This document shows positions 34,274-42,199 of a stretch of 64,000 nt of DNA, piece after piece. A program made the translations under genes and the position numbers. Positions within the stretch are counted from its first letter, which is position 1. Every line of letters begins with the position of its first letter. The stretch comes from Archangium minus (GTDB lineage Bacteria > Myxococcota > Myxococcia > Myxococcales > Myxococcaceae), in assembly GCF_044360475.1 (NCBI RefSeq), contig NZ_CP043494.1, positions 12,028,001-12,092,000 of the forward strand, in the 5' to 3' direction. The notes under the pieces were generated by a model, which did no database searches, was not told the DNA's origin, and was given only the letters and a program-made list of their open reading frames with translations.

Positions 34274-34909
34274 TCAGGACGGCGTGCCGGCGGCGATGCC
34301 GCGCGCGCAGTACAAGGCCCTCGCCCCTTGCGTCGCGAGCAGCTCCAGCAGCTCGCGGTCCTCGGGCTCGAGGCGGGGTTTGTGGGGCAGCAGCCCGAAC
34401 AGCACCATCATTCCCAAGACGTGGTCGCCCAGCTTCAGGGGCACGCACGCGCGTGGCCCCTCCGTCTGGCTCTGGGCGCTCGACTCCTCCATCAGGTCCC
34501 CCAGCCAGCACGTCCCGGTACGCGCCGCCTGGCCTACGGGGTCATCCCCCAGCGGCAGCCGGCGGAAGCGGTCCGCGTCGATGCCCAGCGAGACACGCAG
34601 CACCAGCTCCGGGCTCCTCGGCTCCAGCTCGAAGATGCCCAGCGCCTCCGAGCCCACCAGGTTGACGAGCAGGTCCTGGAGAATCTCCAACAGCTCCAGG
34701 GGATTGAGCGACTCGTGCAGCCGCTGGGAGGCCACGCGCAGGCGCACCAGGTGGGCCAGCTCCGCCTCCACCAACGTCTGGCGCTGGTCCCTCCACTGCT
34801 CGTCCTCTTGATGCCGTGCGAGCGAGAGCCTCAGTTGTTCGTTCTGCGTGCGCAGGGAGGCCAGCTCCTCGCGCAGCATCTCGTTCTCCCAGCGAAGCTG
34901 CTCCCTCAT
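34274..34909 (-). CDS. Coiled-coil GAF-domain protein
   Basis: 211 residues. The N-terminal coiled coil (about 1-50, REQLRWENEMLREELASLRTQ) leads into a GAF domain (about 60-205) with ACVPLKLGDHVLGMMVLFG. It has no kinase or output domain, so it probably senses a small ligand or redox state and signals by binding partners. It starts in a 4-base overlap with the upstream receiver gene and lies 32 bases before cheA, which places it in the chemosensory operon. GAF proteins are not standard Che components. Confidence 0.88.
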   Translation of the reverse strand: MREQLRWENEMLREELASLRTQNEQLRLSLARHQEDEQWRDQRQTLVEAELAHLVRLRVASQRLHESLNPLELLEILQDLLVNLVGSEALGIFELEPRSPELVLRVSLGIDADRFRRLPLGDDPVGQAARTGTCWLGDLMEESSAQSQTEGPRACVPLKLGDHVLGMMVLFGLLPHKPRLEPEDRELLELLATQGARALYCARGIAAGTPS

Positions 34910-35289
34910 GCGCGCCGTGCCTCTTCCAGGTGGCTGCGCACCTTGGCCAACAGCTCCTCCCCATCGAAGGGCTTGGTGATGTAGTCCGTGCACCCGCTCT
35001 CGAAGCCCTGACGCACGTAGTGGGGCTCGCCGCGGGTCGTCACCAGGATGATGGGGACGTCCTTCGTCTCCGAGCGCGAGCGCAGGGCCCGGCACGCCTG
35101 GAAGCCATCCATGCGCGGCATGAGCACATCCAGGAAGATGAGGTCCGGATGCTCGCTGGAGGCCTTGTCGAGCGCCTCCTGGCCGTCACGCGCGGTGAGC
35201 AGCTCATAGCCGCAGTGGGACAGCATCATCCGATGCAGCAACAACACGGTGCTCGAGTCGTCGACGAGGAGGATCTTCTTCCTGGGCAT
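34906..35289 (-). CDS. CheY-like single-domain response regulator
   Basis: 127 residues, one receiver domain: acidic pair in ILLVDDSS, phospho-Asp in LIFLDVLMPRMDG (about residue 54), Thr in ILVTTRG, and Lys in YITKPFDGEEL. The likely phospho-target of the CheA of cluster 2. The ATG at 35289 is near a plausible ribosome site, and the end overlaps the GAF gene start. Confidence 0.94.
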   Translation of the reverse strand: MPRKKILLVDDSSTVLLLHRMMLSHCGYELLTARDGQEALDKASSEHPDLIFLDVLMPRMDGFQACRALRSRSETKDVPIILVTTRGEPHYVRQGFESGCTDYITKPFDGEELLAKVRSHLEEARRA

Positions 35290-35338
35290 GACAAATTCCT
35301 CCGAAAGGGAGATGAAGGCAGCGGGGGGGAAGCGGGAC

Positions 35339-36505
35339 TCAGACGAGGCTGCTGCCGCCGATGAGCTCGCGCAGCTGCATCAAGCGGCGGGGGCTCATGC
35401 CCAGGAACTGGATGCCCATGCCGAGCGGATACGAGGCGGTGCGGCGAGAGGCATAGGGATTGGACCAGGAGACGAGGCCAGGGCCCTCGAGCACCTCGCG
35501 CGTGGTGGACAAGTGAATGCGCAGCTCGAGCGCGGCACCGACACGAGCGGGCACCAGGGTGCGCACGAAGAGGGCCCCCGGACTGAGCGCGCTGGAGTAG
35601 CAGGAGGACCAGGAGGCGCCGCCCAGCTCGCGAAACTCCACGGGGCACACGAAGGGCACGCGCTCGTCCACCTGGAGCCCCACGGCGTTGCGAAGCAGGA
35701 GACCGTTGATGCGAGCCAGCAGGTGCCGAGGCGCCAGGGTGCGCGCGCTCAACCAGACCTGCCCGAGCATGGGCGCCTCGGTCACGTCACCGTCTGTCAC
35801 CACCACGGTGTGCACTCGCCCCAGGCGCGTCCCCGTGCGCAGGCGCTCCACCCGCATCATCTCCTCCGCCGAGGTGACGGGGGTGCGCACGAGCAGCAAG
35901 TGGATGGGCTCGCCGTACTCGGCCACCAGCGCCATGGCGCGCTCGGCGGAGGGGGCGTACAGCAGGTGGTGACCACACGCCTCCAGGTGGGCGCCCAGAC
36001 CCTCGCGCGTGTTCGCCGCCTCGCCCACCAGCAGCACGGTGCGCGGGGTGCGGCGCTCCATCAGCCGGTGCGGGGGCCCGGGCACCTTGTCACGCAGCAC
36101 GTCGATGCGCGCCTGCAGCTCGATGATGCGAACAGGGCCGAGCATGCAGTCCTCCGCCCCGCCCTGCACGCAGGCCTCGAGCAACTCCGCCGGCGTGCCG
36201 TCCCCCACAACGACGAGGATGGGCACGTCTCCATGCAGCGGGTGGCTGCGCAGCGCCGCGCAGCCAGGCCCGCCGTCCGCCGACAGCACCCGCCAGTCCA
36301 CCATCACCATCAGCGGCCGGCACCGGCCCAGCTCGACACGGGCCGCCAGCAGGTTGTCCACCGACACCACCTCGCACCCCGCGGCGCGCAGCAGGGCTGT
36401 CAGGTGCAACCGCAACTCCTTGGCCTGATCGACGAGCAGCACCTTCCGGGACTGCTGTGCAGACACTCCCGACTGCTGAGCCAGCACATGCGTGGCGAGT
36501 GACAT
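35339..36505 (-). CDS. REC-REC-PilZ protein, second receiver degenerate
   Basis: 388 residues and first gene of cluster 2. Receiver 1 (about 20-135) keeps LLVDQAK and a candidate phospho-Asp in VMVDWRV. Receiver 2 (about 150-255, VLLVGEAANTREGL, LLLVRTPVTSAEE) has lost the acidic residues. A PilZ-like domain (about 270-380) has FREL...CYSSALSPGALFV in place of the usual RxxxR and D/NxSxxG, resembling PilZ variants common in myxobacteria whose nucleotide binding is doubtful. It may link kinase output to PilZ-type effectors. An 8-bp perfect inverted repeat lies about 75-95 bases upstream. Confidence 0.85.
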   Translation of the reverse strand: MSLATHVLAQQSGVSAQQSRKVLLVDQAKELRLHLTALLRAAGCEVVSVDNLLAARVELGRCRPLMVMVDWRVLSADGGPGCAALRSHPLHGDVPILVVVGDGTPAELLEACVQGGAEDCMLGPVRIIELQARIDVLRDKVPGPPHRLMERRTPRTVLLVGEAANTREGLGAHLEACGHHLLYAPSAERAMALVAEYGEPIHLLLVRTPVTSAEEMMRVERLRTGTRLGRVHTVVVTDGDVTEAPMLGQVWLSARTLAPRHLLARINGLLLRNAVGLQVDERVPFVCPVEFRELGGASWSSCYSSALSPGALFVRTLVPARVGAALELRIHLSTTREVLEGPGLVSWSNPYASRRTASYPLGMGIQFLGMSPRRLMQLRELIGGSSLV

Positions 36506-36986
36506 GGAACGCTCCCCCCATCATCTGATTGAGATGGTTTCGACCCGGTCTGCCCCCGCCGCTCCCCCTGTCTCCCCCATTCCTTGACGGGTGCAAGGAA
36601 TCAGGGAGCACCGCGCGAAACTCAGATGAAAGGGAATACGGGAAACCAGGCCTGCCTGCTTGCGGCGCCCAAGTTCTAAGCCTCATCCCTGGAAGTTAGC
36701 GAACACTTGCCCGTCCACGCGGGCTGATGGCTTCTATTTCTCCCGCAAAGACAGGCAGATGAACCGTCCGCCATCCGACGGAGAATCACCCTCGAGCACG
36801 GTCGGACATGGCCCTACCAGCGGCCTGTTGCCTGACAGTCCACAGCCCGCGAGAGACCTGTTCAAGACATGAAAAACATTCCATGTCGTGTATTGGGAAT
36901 GATCCACCCGGACAGGATCCCACACGTGGAAATGTAGGCCATGTGAGGAATTAGAAGGTCCTTGCGCGCACGGGAGACGAGGGCCG
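36506..36986. other. Long intergenic region upstream of chemosensory cluster 2
   Basis: 481 bases with no convincing gene. It holds the inverted repeat at 36579-36601 and a weaker one at 36866-36887 (GACATG, ten bases, CATGTC). It is less G/C-rich than its surroundings, with A/T patches such as GAAAAACATT. It should contain the promoter of cluster 2 and the 3' end of the transcript from the gene at 36987-37538. Confidence 0.6.
36579..36601. promoter_or_regulatory. Inverted repeat, candidate operator for cluster 2
   Basis: ATTCCTTG and CAAGGAAT form a perfect 8-bp inverted repeat with a 7-base spacer (ACGGGTG), 74-96 bases upstream of the first cluster 2 gene. The position suits a transcription-factor site. 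There is no following T-run, which argues against a terminator. Confidence 0.5.
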
Positions 36987-37538
36987 CTACAACCACCCGC
37001 GCGCGACGACGGTCCGGTGACCCAGCTGCGTCGCCACCTCCCGGATGAAGCGCTCCGACAGGGGCGCCCAACCCCAGAACGCAACGCCCAGGTGACCGAA
37101 GCCCCACGGGGCCTCTCCCTCCCACTCCACCAACCGCTCCGACACGCCGCAATGCGGACACACGTAGTGAACGGAGTCATCCCCGAGGAGCCACGCTTCC
37201 GCGGCCTCGCGCCATCGCCCCCAGCCCTCGCCCTCTGGCTCGAACTGGACCTTGCAGGCACGGCAGGTCAGTCGGTGATGGGCATCCCAGGTCACGGCCC
37301 GCTTGACCTTGAAGTACACCCCTCGGACTCCTGTGCTCCCGTGGGAGCTCGGCTCCCTCAGGGTGGCGGCGTACGCAGGGCCAGGTCGGTGGAGCCACGG
37401 AGGCAGGAAGCCGCACCCCGGCGGAGTGGCCGTGATGATGCTCCGCTCGATGAGCCAGCCCCGAATCCGCGCGGCGAGCCGAGGCGCCTCCGCCGCCGAC
37501 ACATCGCGGTCCACGATGATTTCAAACCCGTTATGCAT
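36987..37538 (-). CDS. Hypothetical protein with zinc-ribbon-like cysteines
   Basis: 183 residues from the ATG at 37538. Two CxxC knuckles (CRAC at about 93-96 and CPHC at about 126-129) suggest a zinc ribbon inserted in an otherwise unfamiliar fold. Aromatic-rich sequence follows (APWGFGHLGVAFWGWAP). No signal peptide or membrane helix. It is divergent from cutA. The start codon and the adjacent AAGG lie inside a 10-bp perfect inverted repeat, so expression may be controlled there. I do not recognise the family; a DNA- or RNA-binding or metal-responsive role is possible. Confidence 0.75.
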   Translation of the reverse strand: MHNGFEIIVDRDVSAAEAPRLAARIRGWLIERSIITATPPGCGFLPPWLHRPGPAYAATLREPSSHGSTGVRGVYFKVKRAVTWDAHHRLTCRACKVQFEPEGEGWGRWREAAEAWLLGDDSVHYVCPHCGVSERLVEWEGEAPWGFGHLGVAFWGWAPLSERFIREVATQLGHRTVVARGWL

Positions 37539-37570
37539 GACCTTGAAAGTAGTGAACTTCCAAGGTCATG
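37536..37570. promoter_or_regulatory. 10-bp perfect inverted repeat overlapping a start codon
   Basis: CATGACCTTG and CAAGGTCATG flank a 15-base spacer that itself contains AAGT / ACTT. The left arm includes the ATG (37536-37538, minus strand) and the AAGG ribosome-binding sequence of the gene at 36987. It could act as a DNA operator, with dyad and spacing reminiscent of MerR-type sites, or as an mRNA hairpin hiding the start. Confidence 0.6.
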
Positions 37571-37642
37571 ACAACTTCTCCGAGCGGCACGGCGGAGGGT
37601 CCGCTCTTCCGCGTCCGCGCGCGTGCGGGTATGCGGGGAGCC

Positions 37643-37969
37643 ATGACCGATGCCATCGTCGTCTTCGTGACCGCGCCCACGGCCGACAAGGCCGCGGAGC
37701 TCGCCCGCTTGCTGGTGGAGGAGGGACTCGCCGCGTGCGGCAACATCGTGCCCGGCCTGCGCTCCATCTACCGGTGGGAGGGCAAGGTGCACGACGAGCC
37801 CGAGGTGCTGCTCATCCTCAAGACGCGCGCCCCCCTCTTCGAGGCGCTGCGCGAGCGCGTGGTGGCCGTCCACCCCTACCAGTGCCCCGAGGTGCTGCGG
37901 GTGGACATCCCCGAGGGCCACGCGCCCTACCTCCAGTGGATTCGCGACAACGTCCGTCAAGCCCCCTGA
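37643..37969 (+). CDS. cutA: CutA1-type divalent-ion tolerance protein
   Basis: 108 residues from the ATG at 37643 (GGGGAG upstream), the normal size for CutA1, a very stable trimeric cytosolic protein with a ferredoxin-like fold. Signature motifs: VTAPTADKAAELARLLVEEGLAA, ACGNIVPGLRSIYRWEGK, EVLLILKTRA, and HPYQCPEVLRVDI. CutA is linked to copper and other divalent-metal tolerance, though its molecular role is unsettled. It stands alone here. Confidence 0.95.
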   Translation: MTDAIVVFVTAPTADKAAELARLLVEEGLAACGNIVPGLRSIYRWEGKVHDEPEVLLILKTRAPLFEALRERVVAVHPYQCPEVLRVDIPEGHAPYLQWIRDNVRQAP

Positions 37970-38108
37970 GCAAGCAGGCTCGGCAACTGTCGAGCAACAT
38001 GCAACACTCCCTCCCGAGGGCGGTCCGCCGCCCCCGGCACGACGCGTCGTTCTGGCGTGTTAGACACGGAGCCCACTCCACACTCGCTCTCCAAGGAAAG
38101 GCCTGCTC

Positions 38109-40079
38109 ATGACGCTCGCAAGTCGGGAGGCTGCCTACGGTTCATGGAAGTCCCCCATCTCCGCCGACATGATCGCCACCCAGACGCTCTCGCTGGGAGA
38201 GATCGCCGTCGATGGCGAGGATGTGTACTGGCTGGAGGTCCGCCCCGGAGAGCGGGGACGGCACGCCATCGTGCGGCGCACCGCGGATGGAGCCCTCACG
38301 GACATCCTCCCTCCGCCGGGCGAGGGCCGGCCGACGTACAGCTCGCGCAGCCTGGTGTACGGCCAGGGGGGTGGCTCCTTCACGGTGTCCGAGGGGCTGG
38401 TGGTCTTCGTCAACCACGCCAGCACCGGGACGCATGGGGATCAGCGGCTGTACCGGGTGAACCCGGGCCGCACGCCGGTGCCCATCACGCCGGACACAGG
38501 CGGCAAGCACCGCTATGGGGACCTGGTCATCGACCGCTCGCGCAACCGCGTGCTGTGCGTGCGCGAGGACTGGCGCAACCTCAAGGACGGCCAGCCGCGC
38601 GTCACGCTGGTGGCGGTGGACATCGACGGGCAGAAGCAGACGGTGCTGGCGGAGGGACGCGACTTCTACTCCTCGCCCGTGATGAGCCCCAATGGCCGGC
38701 GCCTGGCCTGGCTCGCCTGGGACTACCCCTGCATGCCATGGGACGGCTGCGAGCTGTGGGTCGCGGACGTGGACGAGGACGGCGCGCTGCACCACCCGCG
38801 GCTGGTGGCCGGCGGCACCACCGAGTCCATCTTCCAGCCTGAGTGGTCCCCCCAGGGCGAGCTGTACTTCGTGAGCGACCGCAACAACTGGTGGAACCTC
38901 TACCGGTTGCAGGGGCGCAGCGTGGTGCCGGTCCTGGAGAGCCGGGCCGAGTTCGGCGCGGCCCAGTGGAGCCTGGGCATGTCCACCTACGCCTTCATCT
39001 CGCCGCGGCACGTGGTGTGTGCCTTCAACGAGCAGGGCCAGTGGAAGCTGGGGCGGCTGGACGTGGTGCTCGGCCAGTTCGCCGAGCTGCCCACGCCCTT
39101 CACGGACATCGCCCAGGTGCGCGGCGGCTTCGCCATGGCGTACTTCGTGGGCGGCGGACCGGAGCAGCCCGCCTCCGTGGTGCGCCTGGACATGGAGTCC
39201 TGCAAGCCGCAGGTGCTCAAGGCCTCCAGCCGTCTGCCCCAGGAGCTGACGCCCTACCTGTCGCGCTGCGAGCCGCTGCACTTCCCCACCACGGAGCTGG
39301 GCGAGGCCCACGCCTGGTACTACCCGCCCAAGAATCCGGACTACGCCGCGGCCGCGGGCGAGAAGCCGCCCCTGCTCATCGTGAACCATGGCGGCCCCAC
39401 GGGCTCGGCCTCGACGAAGCTGGACTGGACCATCCAGTACTTCACCAGCCGGGGCTTCGCGGTGGTGGACGTCAACTACCGGGGCAGCACCGGCTACGGC
39501 CGCGAGTACCGCCTGTCGCTGTACGGCAACTGGGGCGTGATGGACGTGGATGACTGCGCCAACGCCGCGCTGCGGCTGGTGCAGGAGGGCAAGGTGGACG
39601 CGAAGCGGCTGGTGGCGCGCGGCAGCGGCACGGGCGGCTACACCACGCTGTCCCTGCTGGCCTTCCGCGACATCCTGCGCTGCGGCACCAGCCTCGGCGG
39701 CCTCGCCAACCTGGAGTCGCTGCCGGAGCAGTCGGACAAGTTCGAGGCCCACTACGTGGACCAGGTGCTTGGGCCCCTGCCCGAGTCCAGGCAGCTCCTG
39801 CAGGACCGCTCGCCCCTCTTCCACATCGACAACATCAAGCGCAGCCCCCTGCTCTTCATCCAGGGCCGGCAGGACCCGCGGGTGCCGCTGCGCGAGACGG
39901 AGGAGATGGTGCGCAAGCTGCGCGCCAATGGTGTGCCCGCGGCGCTGCTGACGCTGGACAGCGAGCCCCACGCGCCCACCCACGCGGACCTCAAGAAGGC
40001 GCTGGAGGCCGAGCTGTCCTTCTACTCGCGGGTGATGGGCCTGACGCTGGCCGAGCCGCTGGAGCCGGTGGTGCTCTAG
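38109..40079 (+). CDS. S9-family peptidase homologue with altered nucleophile elbow
   Basis: 656 residues: an N-terminal seven-bladed beta-propeller (about 30-370, blades with DW, VMSPNGRRLAWLAWD and QPEWSPQGELYFVSDR) and a C-terminal alpha/beta-hydrolase (about 400-655) of the prolyl oligopeptidase / dipeptidyl-aminopeptidase type. The oxyanion HGGPT and the Asp (GRQDPRVP) and His (SEPHAP) elements are in place. The usual GGSAGGYTTL elbow reads GSGTGGYTTL, so the nucleophile position (residue 507) is Gly and Ser506 is shifted by one. It may be catalytically dead or use a displaced residue. AAGGAAAGG precedes the ATG. No signal peptide, so probably cytosolic. Confidence 0.9.
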   Translation: MTLASREAAYGSWKSPISADMIATQTLSLGEIAVDGEDVYWLEVRPGERGRHAIVRRTADGALTDILPPPGEGRPTYSSRSLVYGQGGGSFTVSEGLVVFVNHASTGTHGDQRLYRVNPGRTPVPITPDTGGKHRYGDLVIDRSRNRVLCVREDWRNLKDGQPRVTLVAVDIDGQKQTVLAEGRDFYSSPVMSPNGRRLAWLAWDYPCMPWDGCELWVADVDEDGALHHPRLVAGGTTESIFQPEWSPQGELYFVSDRNNWWNLYRLQGRSVVPVLESRAEFGAAQWSLGMSTYAFISPRHVVCAFNEQGQWKLGRLDVVLGQFAELPTPFTDIAQVRGGFAMAYFVGGGPEQPASVVRLDMESCKPQVLKASSRLPQELTPYLSRCEPLHFPTTELGEAHAWYYPPKNPDYAAAAGEKPPLLIVNHGGPTGSASTKLDWTIQYFTSRGFAVVDVNYRGSTGYGREYRLSLYGNWGVMDVDDCANAALRLVQEGKVDAKRLVARGSGTGGYTTLSLLAFRDILRCGTSLGGLANLESLPEQSDKFEAHYVDQVLGPLPESRQLLQDRSPLFHIDNIKRSPLLFIQGRQDPRVPLRETEEMVRKLRANGVPAALLTLDSEPHAPTHADLKKALEAELSFYSRVMGLTLAEPLEPVVL

Positions 40080-40498
40080 AGGTCGCCGGGAGGCAGTGTG
40101 ACGATGGCGTCCATCAGCGCGCTCGTCACCTCGGCGGAGAGCCTGCCCTCGAACAGGAAGGCGAGGCCCACCACGGCATGCACTTCGCCGGCCGCGTCGA
40201 GCACGGGCAGGGCCACCGAGGCATGAGCGGCCCGAGCCCTCTGCAAGACGCGGCCGCTGTCATCCGCCTGGATGTCGCTCATCTGCACCGGCCGCCGGGT
40301 GGCGAAGGCGAGTCCCACCATGCCCTTGCCTTGGGGGATGACGCGCACGGCGTCCACCACGGGGGGCGGGATGTTGAGTGTGGCCACCAACTCCAGGGCC
40401 TCGCCACGCCGCAGGTGGACGGTGCCCGCCATGACGCCCTGTGCGGAGGCGAAGGACTCCAACCACGGCTGATACGGCGGCTTCCCGGTCGTATTCAT
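40076..40498 (-). CDS. Small GAF-domain protein
   Basis: 140 residues, nearly all one GAF domain (about 10-135): AGTVHLRRGEALELVATLNIP, GKGMVGLAFATRRPVQMSDI, and ASVALPVLDAAGEVHAVVGLAF. A strong ribosome site (AAGGAGG) precedes the ATG at 40498. A stand-alone GAF suggests a soluble sensor or binding module. The coding ends of this gene and the S9 peptidase overlap by four bases. Confidence 0.88.
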   Translation of the reverse strand: MNTTGKPPYQPWLESFASAQGVMAGTVHLRRGEALELVATLNIPPPVVDAVRVIPQGKGMVGLAFATRRPVQMSDIQADDSGRVLQRARAAHASVALPVLDAAGEVHAVVGLAFLFEGRLSAEVTSALMDAIVTLPPGDL

Positions 40499-40735
40499 GG
40501 TGCTCCTCCTTGAGCAGTCCCTTCCCCCGGCCGGAGAGGGAAGGCCTTCCGAGTTCTTCTGCTCTTGAGCGTTCGGAGCCTTCGTGGATCCAGAACCCAG
40601 CGACTGACGAGCCAGCAAACGTCTGGTGGAAGACTGAAGGGGGTACGAGCGGACGAGCACCGCTCCCACCGCACGTTCTTGGAGGATGGAAGAGCCCAGG
40701 TTGTGGATGAGGCGCTGGATTGTCAGCTTCCGTGC

Positions 40736-41716
40736 ATGAATTCCAACCCGGTCTCGCCGTGGGAGTGGGGAATCTTTGGGGTGGTCGTGCTGGCGATGAT
40801 CCTCGTCGACCTGCTGGCCCACCGGCACAAGCATGGTGAGACGAAGAAGGCGGCGTATGCCTGGAGCATCGCCTGGATTCTGGTGGGGCTGGCCTTCGGA
40901 GGTTTCGTCTGGGCGAGGCACGGAGTTACCGCGGCGCATGAGTACCTCGGCGCCTACCTCATCGAGAAGAGCCTCAGCCTGGACAACCTGTTCGTCTTCC
41001 TCGTCATCTTCGCCAGCCTGAACGTGCCCGAGGACAAGCAGCGTCGGGTGCTCTTCTGGGGCATCTTCGGAGCGCTCGTCTTCCGGGCCCTGTTCATCAC
41101 CCTGGGGCTGCAGGCCATCGAACGCTGGCACTGGGTCGTCTATGTCTTCGGCGCCATCTTGATTGCCGGTGCCTTCCGCGTGGCGCGCCGCCATCCGTCG
41201 GAAGAGTCGGACAACAAGGCCGTGAGGTGGTTGGAGAAGCGCCTGCCGGTGACGACGCAGTTCGAGGGCTCGAAGTTCTTCAAGCGCGTGGAGGGCCGGA
41301 TGCAGGCAACGCCGCTGCTCATCGCGCTGCTGTCCATCGAGCTGTCGGACATCGCCTTCGCCATCGACTCGGTGCCCGCGGCGCTGTCGGTGAGCCGCAA
41401 CGTATTCGTGGTCTACTCCTCGAACGTCTTCGCCATCCTCGGACTGCGCGCGCTCTACATCGCGCTGGCGAAGACGGTGCACGAGCTGCGCTACCTGCAC
41501 TGGGGGCTTGCGGCGGTGCTCGCGTTCGCCGGGTTCAAGATGATTGCCTCCGACTGGGTCCACGTGCCCCCCCTGCTCTCGGTGGCCATCATCGTGGTGT
41601 GCATTGGGCTCTCGGTCTGGTGGAGCCTGCGTGCGCGCCGGAAAGCCGCCAGGAGGGCGGCAGCGCTGCGGGAGGAGAAGCCCCGCAACGAGCCCTACGA
41701 GGAGCTCCACGCGTAG
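40736..41716 (+). CDS. TerC/Alx-family integral membrane protein
   Basis: 326 residues with about nine membrane segments from GIFGVVVLAMILVDLLAH onward. Family hallmarks are the acidic residues within helices: EKSLSLDNLFVFLVIF and ELSDIAFAIDSVPAALSV. The family includes TerC (tellurite resistance) and Alx/MntP-related manganese exporters. The C-terminus is basic and cytoplasmic. Many homologues are preceded by a manganese riboswitch; I looked in 40499-40735 and see no clear one. No tellurite-resistance partner genes are adjacent, so a metal-export role is more likely than a Ter cluster. Confidence 0.93.
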   Translation: MNSNPVSPWEWGIFGVVVLAMILVDLLAHRHKHGETKKAAYAWSIAWILVGLAFGGFVWARHGVTAAHEYLGAYLIEKSLSLDNLFVFLVIFASLNVPEDKQRRVLFWGIFGALVFRALFITLGLQAIERWHWVVYVFGAILIAGAFRVARRHPSEESDNKAVRWLEKRLPVTTQFEGSKFFKRVEGRMQATPLLIALLSIELSDIAFAIDSVPAALSVSRNVFVVYSSNVFAILGLRALYIALAKTVHELRYLHWGLAAVLAFAGFKMIASDWVHVPPLLSVAIIVVCIGLSVWWSLRARRKAARRAAALREEKPRNEPYEELHA

Positions 41717-41740
41717 AGCTCCCTCGCGGGGTGGAGCGGG

Positions 41741-42199
41741 TTACTTCTTCGTCCGAGACGAAGAGCGGCTCCGCGCCGTCGAGGAACCCCGACGGGAGGT
41801 GCCCGCAGCGCGCGAGGCCGTCTTCTTGCGGCTGGTACGGCCGGCGGCAGCAGCGCGGGGACCCGTCTTGGCGCCCCGAGCGGTGGGGGTGCGGCGACGC
41901 GGCGAGGCGCTCTTGGTCTCGCTCAGCTCACCTTCCCGCTGTCCGAGACGCAGCGCACTCTGGGCGCTCTGGCGCGTCTTGCGCCTGGCCTGACCGGACT
42001 TCGGTGCCGGCAGCGCCACGCCAGCCCGACGCGCCTTGGACAGGCCGATGGCGATGGCCTGCTCACGCGACTCCTTCCCGTGCTTGCCCTCCTTCAGGTG
42101 GTGCATCTCCTCACGGACGAACTCACTGGCCTGCGTCGTCGGGCGCTTTCCCGCGCGCTTCGCCTGCCGCGCACGCTGGAGGGTCTGCTTCTCTGGCAT
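41741..42199 (-). CDS. Basic nucleic-acid-binding-like protein (DUF6496-like)
   Basis: 152 residues from the ATG at 42199, with AAAGGA eight bases upstream. Residues 20-70 carry FVREEMHHLKEGKHGKESRE followed by AIAIGLSKARRAGV, the pattern I associate with small proteins annotated DUF6496. Residues 75-152 are Arg/Lys/Ser/Thr/Ala-rich like histone H1 tails (RTSRKKTASRAAGTSRRGSS). Likely binds DNA or RNA non-specifically. The 5' end overlaps the 3' end of the pseudo-kinase gene by 77 bases on the same strand. Confidence 0.8.
   Translation of the reverse strand: MPEKQTLQRARQAKRAGKRPTTQASEFVREEMHHLKEGKHGKESREQAIAIGLSKARRAGVALPAPKSGQARRKTRQSAQSALRLGQREGELSETKSASPRRRTPTARGAKTGPRAAAAGRTSRKKTASRAAGTSRRGSSTARSRSSSRTKK

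Noticed and set aside
36759..36872. Short plus-strand frame in the gap upstream of cluster 2
   Set aside because: No ribosome site, Pro/Ser-rich product and no coding signature.
38142..39983. 613-residue minus-strand frame opposite the S9 peptidase
   Set aside because: Val/His/Gln-rich, no fold; plus strand has a recognisable propeller and hydrolase.
40499..40735. Manganese (yybP-ykoY) riboswitch upstream of the TerC/Alx gene
   Set aside because: The region has no recognisable pair of conserved loops or a terminator/anti-terminator; I could not identify the expected motif.
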